From assembly GCA_036939355.1 (NCBI GenBank), contig JALLAP010001600.1:1-10636 (forward strand): DNA of 10,636 nucleotides, written 5' to 3'. Below the pieces are notes generated by a model that was not told the origin of the DNA, did no database searches, and saw only the letters and a program-made list of their open reading frames with translations. Within the stretch, counting starts at the first letter, position 1; the number at the start of each line of letters is the position of its first letter. Shown here piece after piece: positions 1-7,211 of this stretch. The DNA comes from Thalassiosira profunda (lineage: Eukaryota > Bacillariophyta > Thalassiosirophyceae > Thalassiosirales > Thalassiosiraceae). A program made the position numbers and the translations under genes.

Positions 1-289
1 TGGCGTTGGTGCTGATGCACCGTCGTCGAGGATGCTGGGCGTTTGTGATGAGATGGGGCCTGCTGACCGCGACACCGCGGGCGGCCAACGACCCATGTCG
101 CCCCGGGAAGGCGGCGACGAAGGATCGAAGCATCAGGGCTGGTGGCAGACGCCGCAGGGGACGCAAGCGCACCGGGCGGGCGCGGGGGCGGAAGATGGTG
201 GATGGATGTTGGAGGGGCCGACAGATGGATGCACGCATGCAAAATTGCATTCGAAACACACATCACCCGCCTGCCTCCCAGCCATCACC
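1..289. other. Left flank, no gene recognised
   Basis: No convincing coding region is seen before the first start codon. The open frames here give low-complexity Arg/Gly-rich translations on the plus strand and nothing recognisable on the minus strand. The right half (about 200-289) presumably holds the 5' untranslated region and core promoter of the secreted-protein gene. I see no clear TATA box. The sequence just before the start (CCATCACCATGG) is a good context for eukaryotic initiation. Confidence 0.4.
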
Positions 290-1029
290 ATGGCCCGCCG
301 CGCCTGCCTCGCACTGCTTGGCTTGTCCTGCCTCCTCCCGTCCTCGCTTGGGTTCGCGGCGTGGCTCAAGTGCAACCGTTTGCTCGAGGAAGATGAGGTA
401 AGATTTTTTTTGCAACTTGCAACAACTGATGTGCACAACCAACCACCCCCAACTTTCAACTAACGTCAACCGACCTTCGCCCTCAGATCATCATGAACAA
501 CAAAGTGAGAAAGGCACCGGCGGAGGGTCCAGCGGTCAAGCTCGCCGTGTACGATGAAGCGGGTACAAGAGTAGACGTGTCATCAGACGGCAACGGAGAT
601 GCCACCGTGTGGGTCGACGAGCAATCCTCGCCCCTCCCGCTCTCGTTTACCATCAAAATGGACCACGAGTCGATCGAAGGATTATCAGATATTCAGTTTC
701 TGGTCGAGACCGAACCATTCGACTGGCCGTACGATATTCCGCCAGAGAGCTTCGAGGTCGTGAATAAGTGGGGCAGAGACTCCTTCGCCTCCGCTTCGAA
801 CGGCGGGGGCATCCTGTGCGGCGGAGCGCGCGGTCACGCCCGGGGAAAGAACGGATCGGTCACGTACGAACTCGTGCCAAAAGACGGAGGGAACGATCTT
901 CTGCTGTCCAAGATCGTAGCGGGCTACGCCGAGTATCATGGACCGGTGGCACTCACGCCTCGCGTGTTGTTCAAGAGGAAAGGCGGAAATCCGGAAATCA
1001 AGTACCACAATGCGAGAGGCGAGCTATGA
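290..1029 (+). CDS. Secreted protein of unknown function, possibly a reelin-like beta-sandwich
   Basis: Two exons, 290-397 and 487-1029, joined in phase 0, give 216 residues. The ATG at 290 was chosen because it gives a good signal peptide: MARRACLALLGLSCLLPSSL is basic then hydrophobic, with probable cleavage near residues 20-24. The mature part begins with a Cys (KCNRLLEEDE) and continues directly across the intron (IIMNNKV). The rest alternates short hydrophobic strands with polar turns and has a second Cys in GGGILCGGARGHARG, so a small beta-sandwich with one disulfide is likely. The layout (N-terminal Cys, strand-rich middle, Gly-rich Cys loop, then an aromatic AGYAEYHGPVAL segment) loosely recalls reelin-type domains. 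That is inference from pattern, not an identified homologue. The protein ends in RGEL, which does not fit the ER-retention consensus. It is convergent with IFT88, 60 bp between stops. Confidence 0.75.
398..486 (+). other. Intron 1 of the secreted-protein gene (89 bp)
   Basis: The donor GTAAGA follows GAGGAAGATGAG and the acceptor CCCTCAG precedes ATCATCATG. A T-run follows the donor and a pyrimidine-rich stretch precedes the acceptor. Reading through meets an in-frame TAA within the intron in at least one frame. Removing it joins the signal-peptide exon to the main body in phase 0. Confidence 0.8.
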
Positions 1030-1089
1030 CCGGCAAAGAAGGCGGAGAGCGGATGTCTGAGTTTTGGGGCTACCAATCACACTTCGTGT

Positions 1090-3216
1090 CTAGTGGACCT
1101 TCGTGAGCAGTTTATCCAGTCGGTCTTCGAAACGAAAGGAAGGCCTGCCGAGGGCCTTGCACGCGTCCACAAGCTGGCGCAGGCACTTTTCGTCGTCGGG
1201 GAACCGATCATGAAGCTTCTCGTATTCACTCAATGCCCTGTCGTCGTCTCCGCAGCGCTTGTATGCGCTGGCCACCATGAATCCCTACGGATGGACAAAT
1301 CAATAATGAGAGAAGACGAGATGCCCAGGAGAGGAATATTACACGCTGTACTCACCCACTTGATTTCGTTTGGCTGGACGAGGGCGGCTTGTTGGAAGAA
1401 ATATACACTCCGCTCCCACATTTCCTGCTGCACAAACCACGATCCAAGGTGGCTGATGACGTCCAAATCGACGGGGTATTGCCGAAAGCTCTCCAGCTGA
1501 TAGTGAAGGCCTTGCGATTCTTCTCCGCTGTCAGCATAGATCTGGCCGAGTCTCGAGAGGTTCGCAGCATCGTGCGGAACACGGGCGGTGAGCACGTTGA
1601 ACCACTTGATGGCGTCCTCCGATCTTCCCTGCAGCTCGTAGATGTCTGAAACCTGGTGCAGTATTTGTGGATTGTTGGGGGCAATCCGATGCACCTTCTC
1701 AAAGGCGTGGATCGACTCCTCCGCCAGACCGAGCTGCGCGTTGGCCAGGCCGAGGTTGTAAATGGCCCGGGCGCAGTCGGACTGGACGCCGATTGCCTCG
1801 AGGTAGAGGTCTTTGGCGGAGTCGATTTCGCCGTTGAGGAAGTGGCAGTTTCCTTTGTTCACGAGGGCATTGGCATTGTATCGGTCCGACCGAAGAGCGA
1901 CGTCGGCGTACTCGGAAGCTTTCGCAAGGTCGCCTTCGAGGAAAGACACAAACGACAGATTTGTCGCCGTGGCGGCCTTGGCGGCCTTGTCTTTCTTGTG
2001 NGTCGCCTTCGAGGAAAGACACAAACGACAGATTTGTCGCCGTGGCGGCCTTGGCGGCCTTGTCTTTCTTGTGGAGAGACTTTAGCTTTTTGACGGCAGC
2101 CTTGCCGCCGTTCTTGTTTTTGAGCAGCTGCGTGGCTTGCTCGAGCCTCATTTGGGTGGCGAGGTGCTCGTGGCGCTGCTCGAGGGCGTGGCAGACCCAG
2201 TCGTAGGCAACCGCCAAATCATTGGGATCCAGCGCCGGCGCAACCAAGCGGGCCGCCGTCAACAGAAAGTGGTTGGCCTCTCTCGAGCGCGCGTCTTGTT
2301 CAGATGACGGTTCGTTGGCGTCGGCCAGCAAAATGTCTTCCTCGGAATCGTCGCCACCCAATGGAATGTCCACGAGAGTGTGGAAATCTTCCTTCACGCC
2401 TTCTAGATCGCCCAACGCGAGGTGACACACAAGGAGGTTGAAGCCCGTCTGAAAGTCGGGTGCAGAGTCCATTGCCCTATCGAAGCTCTTGATTGCTTCG
2501 CGAATTTTGCCCAGTCGGAAGAAGGCGTTGCCAATGTTGCGCCGAATTTTAGTGGCGATCCCCTTTTCGTCGCGTGTGGTTTGGTCGAGCGCCCGATGGT
2601 ACTCTCGAATCGCCGCGGGATACTGCTGCTGGCTGTAATGCACGTTGCCCGCGTTTACACGCACACGACCGGCAAAGGGATTGTTTCGCAGTTTCGCAAG
2701 AAAGGTGTAGGCTTTGACGGCCTCTTCGGGTAGATCGTTGGCCTCGAAGACAACGGCGAGGTTGAACCACGTTGAATTCGTCAACTCGAGATTTTCGGGC
2801 AAATCATTTGCCCTAATGTGCTTGAGAAGGGATCGTTCCTTCTTGGAAGCTTGTTTGGCGCTCTCGAGTGCATCGTCCAGCTTCCCTTCCTTCCTGAAAG
2901 AGATGGATTGCTCCACGAGTTGGTTGACGACGCGTTCGGTATCTTTGGCGACCTCAGCGGGCGAGAGCTTCTTCTCGATTTGGTTCGCCCTTGTGCTAAG
3001 AGTGAGCTTCGACATTGACGTCGAAACGACTGACGCGTCACCCGCGGAAGTGAAAGGGCGATTGCGATTGGGTGGCGTGCGGGAGTGGCCGGTCCTCAGT
3101 CCCAATCGACTGATGGAGGAAAAGACCGAGTCGCCTCCTCCGCTGCCCCGACTCGGTGCAACCGAGAGCGCATCGCGGACGTCTCTGCTGAACTCGAAGT
3201 CGTAGGCCGACGCCAT
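1090..3216 (-). CDS. IFT88: Intraflagellar transport protein 88 (IFT-B TPR protein), frame broken by an assembly duplication
   Basis: IFT88 is a core TPR subunit of the IFT-B complex that carries cargo along ciliary microtubules. Exons are 3216-1356 and 1284-1090. Once the extra 73 bp around 2001 are discounted, the product is about 660 residues. Residues 1-75 are a disordered Ser/Arg-rich leader. TPR helices occupy roughly 150-265 and 395-650, separated by an acidic linker (about 285-310) and a Lys-rich helix (about 365-390). The C-terminal segment spanning the splice site (PNEIKW, then MVASAYKRCGDDDRALSEYE and FPDDEKCLR) matches the family signature near the IFT88 C-terminus. The 660 residues are shorter than the roughly 780-830 usual for IFT88. 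The deficit is at the disordered ends, so an upstream N-terminal exon may be missing. An in-frame TAG lies six codons before the chosen ATG. Divergent from the transporter gene. Confidence 0.92.
1285..1355 (-). other. IFT88: IFT88 intron (71 bp)
   Basis: On the minus strand the donor GTGAGT follows AAATCAAGTGG (NEIKW) and the acceptor CGTAG precedes GGATTCATGGTGGCC (GFMVA). The intron is phase 0. Splicing restores the continuous IKW-x-x-MVAS block that is conserved in IFT88 proteins, which is the main evidence for the exact sites. Confidence 0.88.
1929..2073. repeat. 72-bp exact tandem duplication flanking a single N (assembly artefact)
   Basis: Bases 1929-2000 and 2002-2073 are identical over 72 bp, with an N at 2001 between them. 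Both copies encode the same IFT88 peptide (KKDKAAKAATATNLSFVSFL region). The duplicated block plus the N adds 73 bp and shifts the IFT88 frame by one. Discounting one copy plus the N makes the two halves of IFT88 continuous without any other change. This is what two overlapping contig ends joined end-to-end by a placeholder N would produce. Confidence 0.95.
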
Positions 3217-3381
3217 GGTTGTGCAGTGTAGCTATAACTCCACGCGACGATCCCGCCGACGATGCAAAAGACGACGCAGCAGACCGCAGCGCAGATCCGG
3301 AGGCCGCTGGGCGGGCGCACGGGGAGCCGGGTGGGCTAGGACATATGAAACTTTCGAATTTGATTTAAAAATTTGAGCGTT

Positions 3382-3416
3382 TGAAATTTCTGAAATTTCT
3401 AGCATTTTGAAATTTG
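3382..3416. repeat. TGAAATTTC short repeats in an AT-rich island
   Basis: TGAAATTTC occurs at 3382-3390 and immediately again at 3391-3399, with a TGAAATTTG variant at 3408-3416. Each GAAATTTC core is its own reverse complement, so the element reads the same towards both divergent genes. It lies about 170-200 bp from the IFT88 ATG and about 270-305 bp from the transporter ATG. Factor binding is only inferred. Confidence 0.6.
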
Positions 3417-3419
3417 TGT

Positions 3420-3425
3420 CACGTG
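3420..3425. promoter_or_regulatory. CACGTG (E-box/G-box) motif
   Basis: A perfect CACGTG palindrome sits at the edge of the AT-rich island in the divergent promoter. CACGTG is the core target of bHLH and bZIP factors in many eukaryotes. Use here is inferred from position only, and a six-base match can occur by chance. Confidence 0.35.
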
Positions 3426-3586
3426 TGATTTGTCACCTCCCATCTTTCCTCCAAGAAACGGATCGGCCCCCCCCGCCGCTCTCCCCAGCCCCCCGGCGCC
3501 TTTCCACCCGACCCCGCGCGACAATATACGGTGGAGGGGACGGCGAGGACTCCGCGGCAGGGTACCTCGTAGACGGGGCGCGGAGG

Positions 3587-3592
3587 TATAAA
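3587..3592 (+). promoter_or_regulatory. Putative TATA box of the SLC35C2-like gene
   Basis: TATAAA (followed by CTG) stands out in GC-rich surroundings, 95 bp upstream of the transporter ATG. A start site about 30 bp downstream would fall near 3615-3620 and leave a 5' untranslated region of about 70 bases, which fits this compact genome. Confidence 0.5.
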
Positions 3593-3686
3593 CTGTCGCG
3601 CCTTATCTACCTTCAACTGTCGCCCGTTGCAACTCGATAGCACCCTGGGCGTGTCCCACAAACCGTTGGCCGCTGCCCGCGCAACG

Positions 3687-5072
3687 ATGGGCGCCTACAC
3701 GTTCTACAAGCGGCATTGCATATATTTCCCGGCCATGGCGGGCTGGTTCATCTGCTCGGCTGGGCTCAGCTCATACAACAAGGTATGTGCACGGTGCACG
3801 AGTTATGGTCATCTTTTGCTTTTAAGCCAATTGCGGGGTGACCCAACTCACTACTTCTCCCCGATTGCACCTAAGGTCATATTCGGCCAAGACCACGCGG
3901 CATTTCCGTGCCCGCTGCTCTTGACGAGCATACATTTCTTCATTCAATGGGTCTTCTCCTACAGCGCGTCGTCTCTCTTCCCGGGGTACTTCGGCGGGGA
4001 AGTCGTGAAGGAGATGTCGTGGAAGAAGTATTTGGGCGTGTCAGTGCCATGCGGAATCGTCACTGCGCTGGATGTCGGCTTGTCGAATCTATCGCTGGTT
4101 CGAATATCCGTCACGTTTTTCACAATGGTGAAGTCATCGTCGCCAATATGGTGCCTTCTAAGCGCCTTTACGTTTGGGTTGGAGAAGATCACGTGCAATC
4201 TAATCACAGTGGGGGGTCTGATAACGGCCGGCGAAGTTCTCACAGCATTTGGGGAAGTGGACTTTGACTTTGTGGGGTTTATGCTGTGCACGGCAGCCGC
4301 CGTCTGCGGTGGCATCCGATGGACATTGGTGCAATTCAAGCTCCAGAAGCTGGAACCGCCGCTTGGAGGGCCCGTGGTGACGATGCGAGTGTTGAGTTCA
4401 ACTATGTTCTTCAGCATGCTGGTCCTATCCTTTGTCATCGAAGAGCCGTGGAATGCGTTGAACGGAGAGCATGGAGATTACTTTGCCACCTTCGAGGATG
4501 GCATGAAGACGATATCACTCGGGCTAATCGGGGCATTCATCGCCATCGCGATGGTGTTATGCGAATTCTGGCTGATCCTCGAGTCCAACGCAATCGTATT
4601 GATGATCGGAGGAGTTCTAAAGGAGATGATCACCATCTTCGCGGGCGTTAGCTTTTTCGGCGACAATCTCAATGCAATCAACCTTTCGGGAATCGCGGTG
4701 GTCTTCTCGGGGGTCTTCCTCTACAAAGTGAGCCTTCACTTGTCCAAAATGGAAACGCAAGAGAAGGAAGACCACTTGGACGTCGAGAAGAATATACAAT
4801 TCACTCGAGTCGCTTCATCGATGAATGGGTATGAAGACGAGCCGCCACTGCCCCATCGTCTCAAAAGAACACGCGGGGAGAAGAACTCAGACCCTGATAT
4901 TGCTCTGAGTTTCAAGGTTGATGATTTGGGGCTTGATGAAGATGCGTTGCTAGAGATTGAAATGGATATGGATCCGTCGTCACCGCTGCGGGGGCGACCC
5001 AATGGATCTCCCGCCACGTCCCGATCTCCCTCAGTGTTTGAGTTGGACGGCGACGTCCCCGAGATAACATAG
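3687..5072 (+). CDS. SLC35C2-like nucleotide-sugar/triose-phosphate-family transporter
   Basis: Exons 3687-3782 and 3876-5072 give 430 residues. This is a drug/metabolite-superfamily carrier of the TPT/SLC35 type, probably in the Golgi or endomembranes. About ten hydrophobic segments run from residue 12 to 320. Family landmarks are SSYNK-VIFG at the end of the first helix, LDVGLSNLSLVRISVTFFTM followed by VKSSSPIW, CGGIRWTLVQFKLQK, and the C-terminal VLKEMITIFAGVSFFGDNLN segment. GGIRWTL.Q..LQK in particular fits the SLC35C2 branch. The last 110 residues are a hydrophilic acidic tail, probably cytosolic, that could carry sorting signals. The ATG at 3687 is the first in frame. The substrate cannot be read from sequence; SLC35C2 has been linked to GDP-fucose handling, and plant relatives carry other substrates. 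No plastid presequence is evident. Convergent with the TPR gene, 60 bp between stops. Confidence 0.88.
   Translation: MGAYTFYKRHCIYFPAMAGWFICSAGLSSYNKVCARCTSYGHLLLLSQLRGDPTHYFSPIAPKVIFGQDHAAFPCPLLLTSIHFFIQWVFSYSASSLFPGYFGGEVVKEMSWKKYLGVSVPCGIVTALDVGLSNLSLVRISVTFFTMVKSSSPIWCLLSAFTFGLEKITCNLITVGGLITAGEVLTAFGEVDFDFVGFMLCTAAAVCGGIRWTLVQFKLQKLEPPLGGPVVTMRVLSSTMFFSMLVLSFVIEEPWNALNGEHGDYFATFEDGMKTISLGLIGAFIAIAMVLCEFWLILESNAIVLMIGGVLKEMITIFAGVSFFGDNLNAINLSGIAVVFSGVFLYKVSLHLSKMETQEKEDHLDVEKNIQFTRVASSMNGYEDEPPLPHRLKRTRGEKNSDPDIALSFKVDDLGLDEDALLEIEMDMDPSSPLRGRPNGSPATSRSPSVFELDGDVPEIT
3783..3875 (+). other. Intron of the SLC35C2-like gene (93 bp, stop-free, multiple of three)
   Basis: The donor GTATGT follows TACAACAAG and the acceptor CACCTAAG precedes GTCATATTC. 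The joined product reads SSYNKVIFGQDH, matching the usual YNK-x-x-F transition of this family, so this is an intron and not an insertion. It is exactly 31 codons long and contains no in-frame stop, so an unspliced message would still be fully open. Confidence 0.85.
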
Positions 5073-5131
5073 CCTGTAAAAGTTGTGCATAAAACAGCCA
5101 CAACGAAGCAGGTGTAGTGGCACATATGGTC

Positions 5132-5137
5132 TTTATT
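5132..5137 (-). terminator. AATAAA polyadenylation-type hexamer overlapping the TPR gene stop codon
   Basis: On the minus strand the 3' end of the TPR gene reads TATCAATAAAGACC: the TAA stop codon lies inside AATAAA. The hexamer is at a plausible place for a polyadenylation signal, given that only 60 bp separate this stop from that of the convergent transporter gene. It could also be coincidence, because Gln-stop (CAA TAA) followed by A creates it. Confidence 0.45.
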
Positions 5138-7211
5138 GATAGGACGGCTTTGTACAGCAGAGGCAGGGCGCGGAGATCTCAAAATCGGCCCACCTCGACT
5201 TCCGTTGCTCGGCCAGCACATCCGACAGTTGTTGCACCTCCGACGTGATAAGGTTTCGTTCTTCTCCGGCAATGGCCGGTTTGACATTCTTCTTTTTACA
5301 ACATCCTCCCTCCCCCGCACTCAAACGTCCCTTCAGCACACCTATCAAGCCCACCAGTCCCCACGGGTTGCCCGGATGGAACTTCAAGTCCACGCGGAAG
5401 ACTTCCTCGGCCTCGGCGTAGCGGCTCTGCTCGCACAGCAGTCCCCCCAATGCATGGCGAATCGGCTGCATTTTCCCCCACGGTTCGTCGTAGTTCAACC
5501 CATCCTGCAACTCCACCGCCTTTCGCAGGAGGGGGAACGCCGTGTCGTACTGTCCGCTGAAGTAGGCAATCTCCCCCCGCAGCATGGGGGCATCCACGGC
5601 CAAGAGGTCAGACACCTTGTTGTTGTGCAGTATCCGCATCTCGGCGCTTGGGTTGAGCCGCAGGTCGTCCAGCAGATTCGCCTCAGTGATGGCCATTTCG
5701 ATCTCCCCCGTGTTGGCCAACGCCAGTCCCCGGGCGTAATGCAGCGACGCACTCCGGAAGAGCATGAGGAGGGGGTACTTTGGGAAGGGGAGCTGGAGGA
5801 TCTCCTTCCACCGCCCAAACCGCACCAAAACGTGAATGTCCAGCGCCGCGTAGGACTCGAGGTATGCCGTCAGATCCGGATTTTCCACAAACAGATCCTC
5901 GTGCAGGTATTCATTGAGCTCTCGCGCCTTGGCCATGGCGACGGCTTCCATCCCGCCCAAGATGGCTCCGTAGACGAGCATGTGGAAATTGTGCACAATG
6001 TAGCCGAAGTAGAAGGACTCGGTGCCGGCCGTGTCCGGGGAGGTTCTCATAATCTTTTCGTCGGCAAGAATGGCAGCGTAGTTGTATTCCACACACGATT
6101 GGTAGTCTCCAACAAGAACATCGATGTGGGTGGGCATGTGAATGAGGTGGCCGGCATCAGGGAACTCTCCCCTCAGCGCCTCGCATGCCGGGAGCGCCCT
6201 CTCCGGGTGGCTGCTCATCTCGCAAAGATGCACAAACATGTGGCAAATCCCCGCGTGCTTGGGGTGCAGCCGCAGTGCCCCCTCCAGTACGCCCTCAATC
6301 TCCTCCACGTCCTTGCTCACCGGCCGTCCCGTGGGGTATTCGTACAGGTTCCATGCGTTCAGCACCATGAGGGATTCGGCGAAGAAGTAGGCCACTTCCG
6401 CATCGCGGGGGAACCGGGCGTGCACCTTGCGCAATGCATCCGCGTACGGACGCCCCACGGTCTCTTCCGCCAACTGCGGGTGAATCCCCGGCTGGCAAGT
6501 GAGGGTCCGTATGGCCGCCAACAGCTGCGTCTCCACGTCCGATACGGGCTCCGAAGTGTCTTCCTCGTCCGTCAGCGCCCTTCGCCAGCCTTTGGGGAGG
6601 AAGGACTTCCGATTCCGCTTCTTCAATTCCTCGACCTTCTCTATCGCCAGCAGTGCATGTTTGGCCGCCACCTGCTGGCTAGGATACAGCCTCCGCAGGA
6701 CGGCAACATCTTCCCCGTTCGCCCCCGCCTCGGCCAATACCGTCTGCTCCTCCTCTGGGTGGTCCGTCGACTCGTAGTACGCGGCGCCCTTGAAGTTGTA
6801 GTTCGGGCTGTGGCAGAGGGCAACGAGGCCGTGCGCGAAGGCGCAGTCTGGGGCCAGCGTGAGGCACGCCAAAAAGCACTTGTACGCCTCCTCGTGGTGG
6901 TACGCGAAGAAGTGCCGCAATCCCAAGTCGAAGTACGTGCGGGGGTTGCAGGCGTCGCCGTTGTTGGAGGACTGGGGAAGATTGGTCACGAATTGGCACG
7001 TGTAGTCGCCCAGGCGCATGTCCAGAGGGCCCTCGGCGACGGTGCTCTCGTCCTCGGGCACGATGTTGACGGTGACGGTGTCGTCGACGTGGGCGTCGTG
7101 GTGAAGACCGTTCTTGGCCCCGTCTTCGACGGCGACGGCCGTTTGTTCAGGGCCACTGCTCCCGACGCCGGCGTCGCCGCTCTCGACGTCCGACCCCATT
7201 TTTCGTTTCAT
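5133..7211 (-). CDS. TTC38-like tetratricopeptide protein, bacterial-type family, intronless
   Basis: One uninterrupted exon of 692 residues. The ATG at 7211 was chosen because it is the first in-frame ATG; the frame is open upstream to about 7346 but without one. Residues 1-65 are acidic and disordered. The TPR region begins with YFDLGLRHFFAYHHEEAYKC and LAPDCAFAHG..ALCHSPNYNF, the typical entry motif of a large family of bacterial TPR proteins and eukaryotic TTC38-like relatives. His-rich blocks follow: CHMFVHLCEMSSHPERALP, GHLIHMPTHIDVLVGDY and YFGYIVHNFHML. A final TPR pair (LRGEIAYFSGQYDTAFPLLR; RYAEAEEVFRVDL) precedes a Cys-containing tail. No signal peptide is present. The molecular function of the family is unknown to me; TPRs imply protein binding. 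TTA, CTA and TCA codons are absent, which leaves the opposite strand open. Tandem with the downstream-lying WW gene on the same strand. Confidence 0.85.
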   Translation of the reverse strand: MKRKMGSDVESGDAGVGSSGPEQTAVAVEDGAKNGLHHDAHVDDTVTVNIVPEDESTVAEGPLDMRLGDYTCQFVTNLPQSSNNGDACNPRTYFDLGLRHFFAYHHEEAYKCFLACLTLAPDCAFAHGLVALCHSPNYNFKGAAYYESTDHPEEEQTVLAEAGANGEDVAVLRRLYPSQQVAAKHALLAIEKVEELKKRNRKSFLPKGWRRALTDEEDTSEPVSDVETQLLAAIRTLTCQPGIHPQLAEETVGRPYADALRKVHARFPRDAEVAYFFAESLMVLNAWNLYEYPTGRPVSKDVEEIEGVLEGALRLHPKHAGICHMFVHLCEMSSHPERALPACEALRGEFPDAGHLIHMPTHIDVLVGDYQSCVEYNYAAILADEKIMRTSPDTAGTESFYFGYIVHNFHMLVYGAILGGMEAVAMAKARELNEYLHEDLFVENPDLTAYLESYAALDIHVLVRFGRWKEILQLPFPKYPLLMLFRSASLHYARGLALANTGEIEMAITEANLLDDLRLNPSAEMRILHNNKVSDLLAVDAPMLRGEIAYFSGQYDTAFPLLRKAVELQDGLNYDEPWGKMQPIRHALGGLLCEQSRYAEAEEVFRVDLKFHPGNPWGLVGLIGVLKGRLSAGEGGCCKKKNVKPAIAGEERNLITSEVQQLSDVLAEQRKSRWADFEISAPCLCCTKPSYQ

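Larger units (their letters stand above)
3217..3686. promoter_or_regulatory. Divergent promoter region between IFT88 and the SLC35C2-like gene
   Basis: These 470 bp separate two oppositely transcribed start codons and hold no supportable gene. From the IFT88 side they contain a GC-rich segment (3240-3335), a 12-mer also found upstream of the TPR gene (3335-3346), an AT-rich island (about 3346-3418), a CACGTG box (3420-3425), a C-rich tract (3467-3515) and a TATA box (3587-3592). The AT-rich island between GC-rich flanks is the obvious candidate for a nucleosome-free bidirectional promoter. A minus-strand open frame at 3320-3096 starts with a hydrophobic stretch, but it mostly overlaps IFT88 out of frame and is probably chance. 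Confidence 0.6.

Noticed and set aside
290..397. Plastid-type ASAFAP presequence in the secreted protein (SLGFAAW)
   Set aside because: A Phe near the predicted cleavage site recalls the diatom-type plastid signal, but the following residues are acidic (LLEEDE) and not Ser/Arg-rich like a transit peptide.
6..401. Arg/Gly-rich open frames at the left edge
   Set aside because: They begin at non-ATG codons or overlap each other, have low-complexity composition and show no domain, and the real start with a signal peptide lies at 290.
1027..1029. C-terminal RGEL as an ER-retention signal
   Set aside because: The position before EL is Gly where retention signals usually have Asp, Glu or Asn, so it does not match the KDEL/HDEL consensus.
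1090..3216. IFT88 as a pseudogene
   Set aside because: The only frame break coincides exactly with the N and the 72-bp duplicate; the rest is intact and has conserved family motifs, so an assembly error is the better explanation.
3096..3320. Minus-strand ORF with a hydrophobic N-terminus (ICAAVCCVVFCIVGGIVAW)
   Set aside because: It looks like a signal anchor, but it runs into the IFT88 coding region in another frame and its C-terminal part is only the IFT88 shadow. No splice donor clearly links it to anything.
3619..3633. X-box-like sequence GTCGCCCGTTGCAAC near the IFT88/transporter promoter
   Set aside because: It resembles RFX-type ciliary promoter elements with one mismatch, but it lies about 400 bp from IFT88, next to the transporter start, and RFX factors are not known to me outside animals, fungi and amoebozoans.
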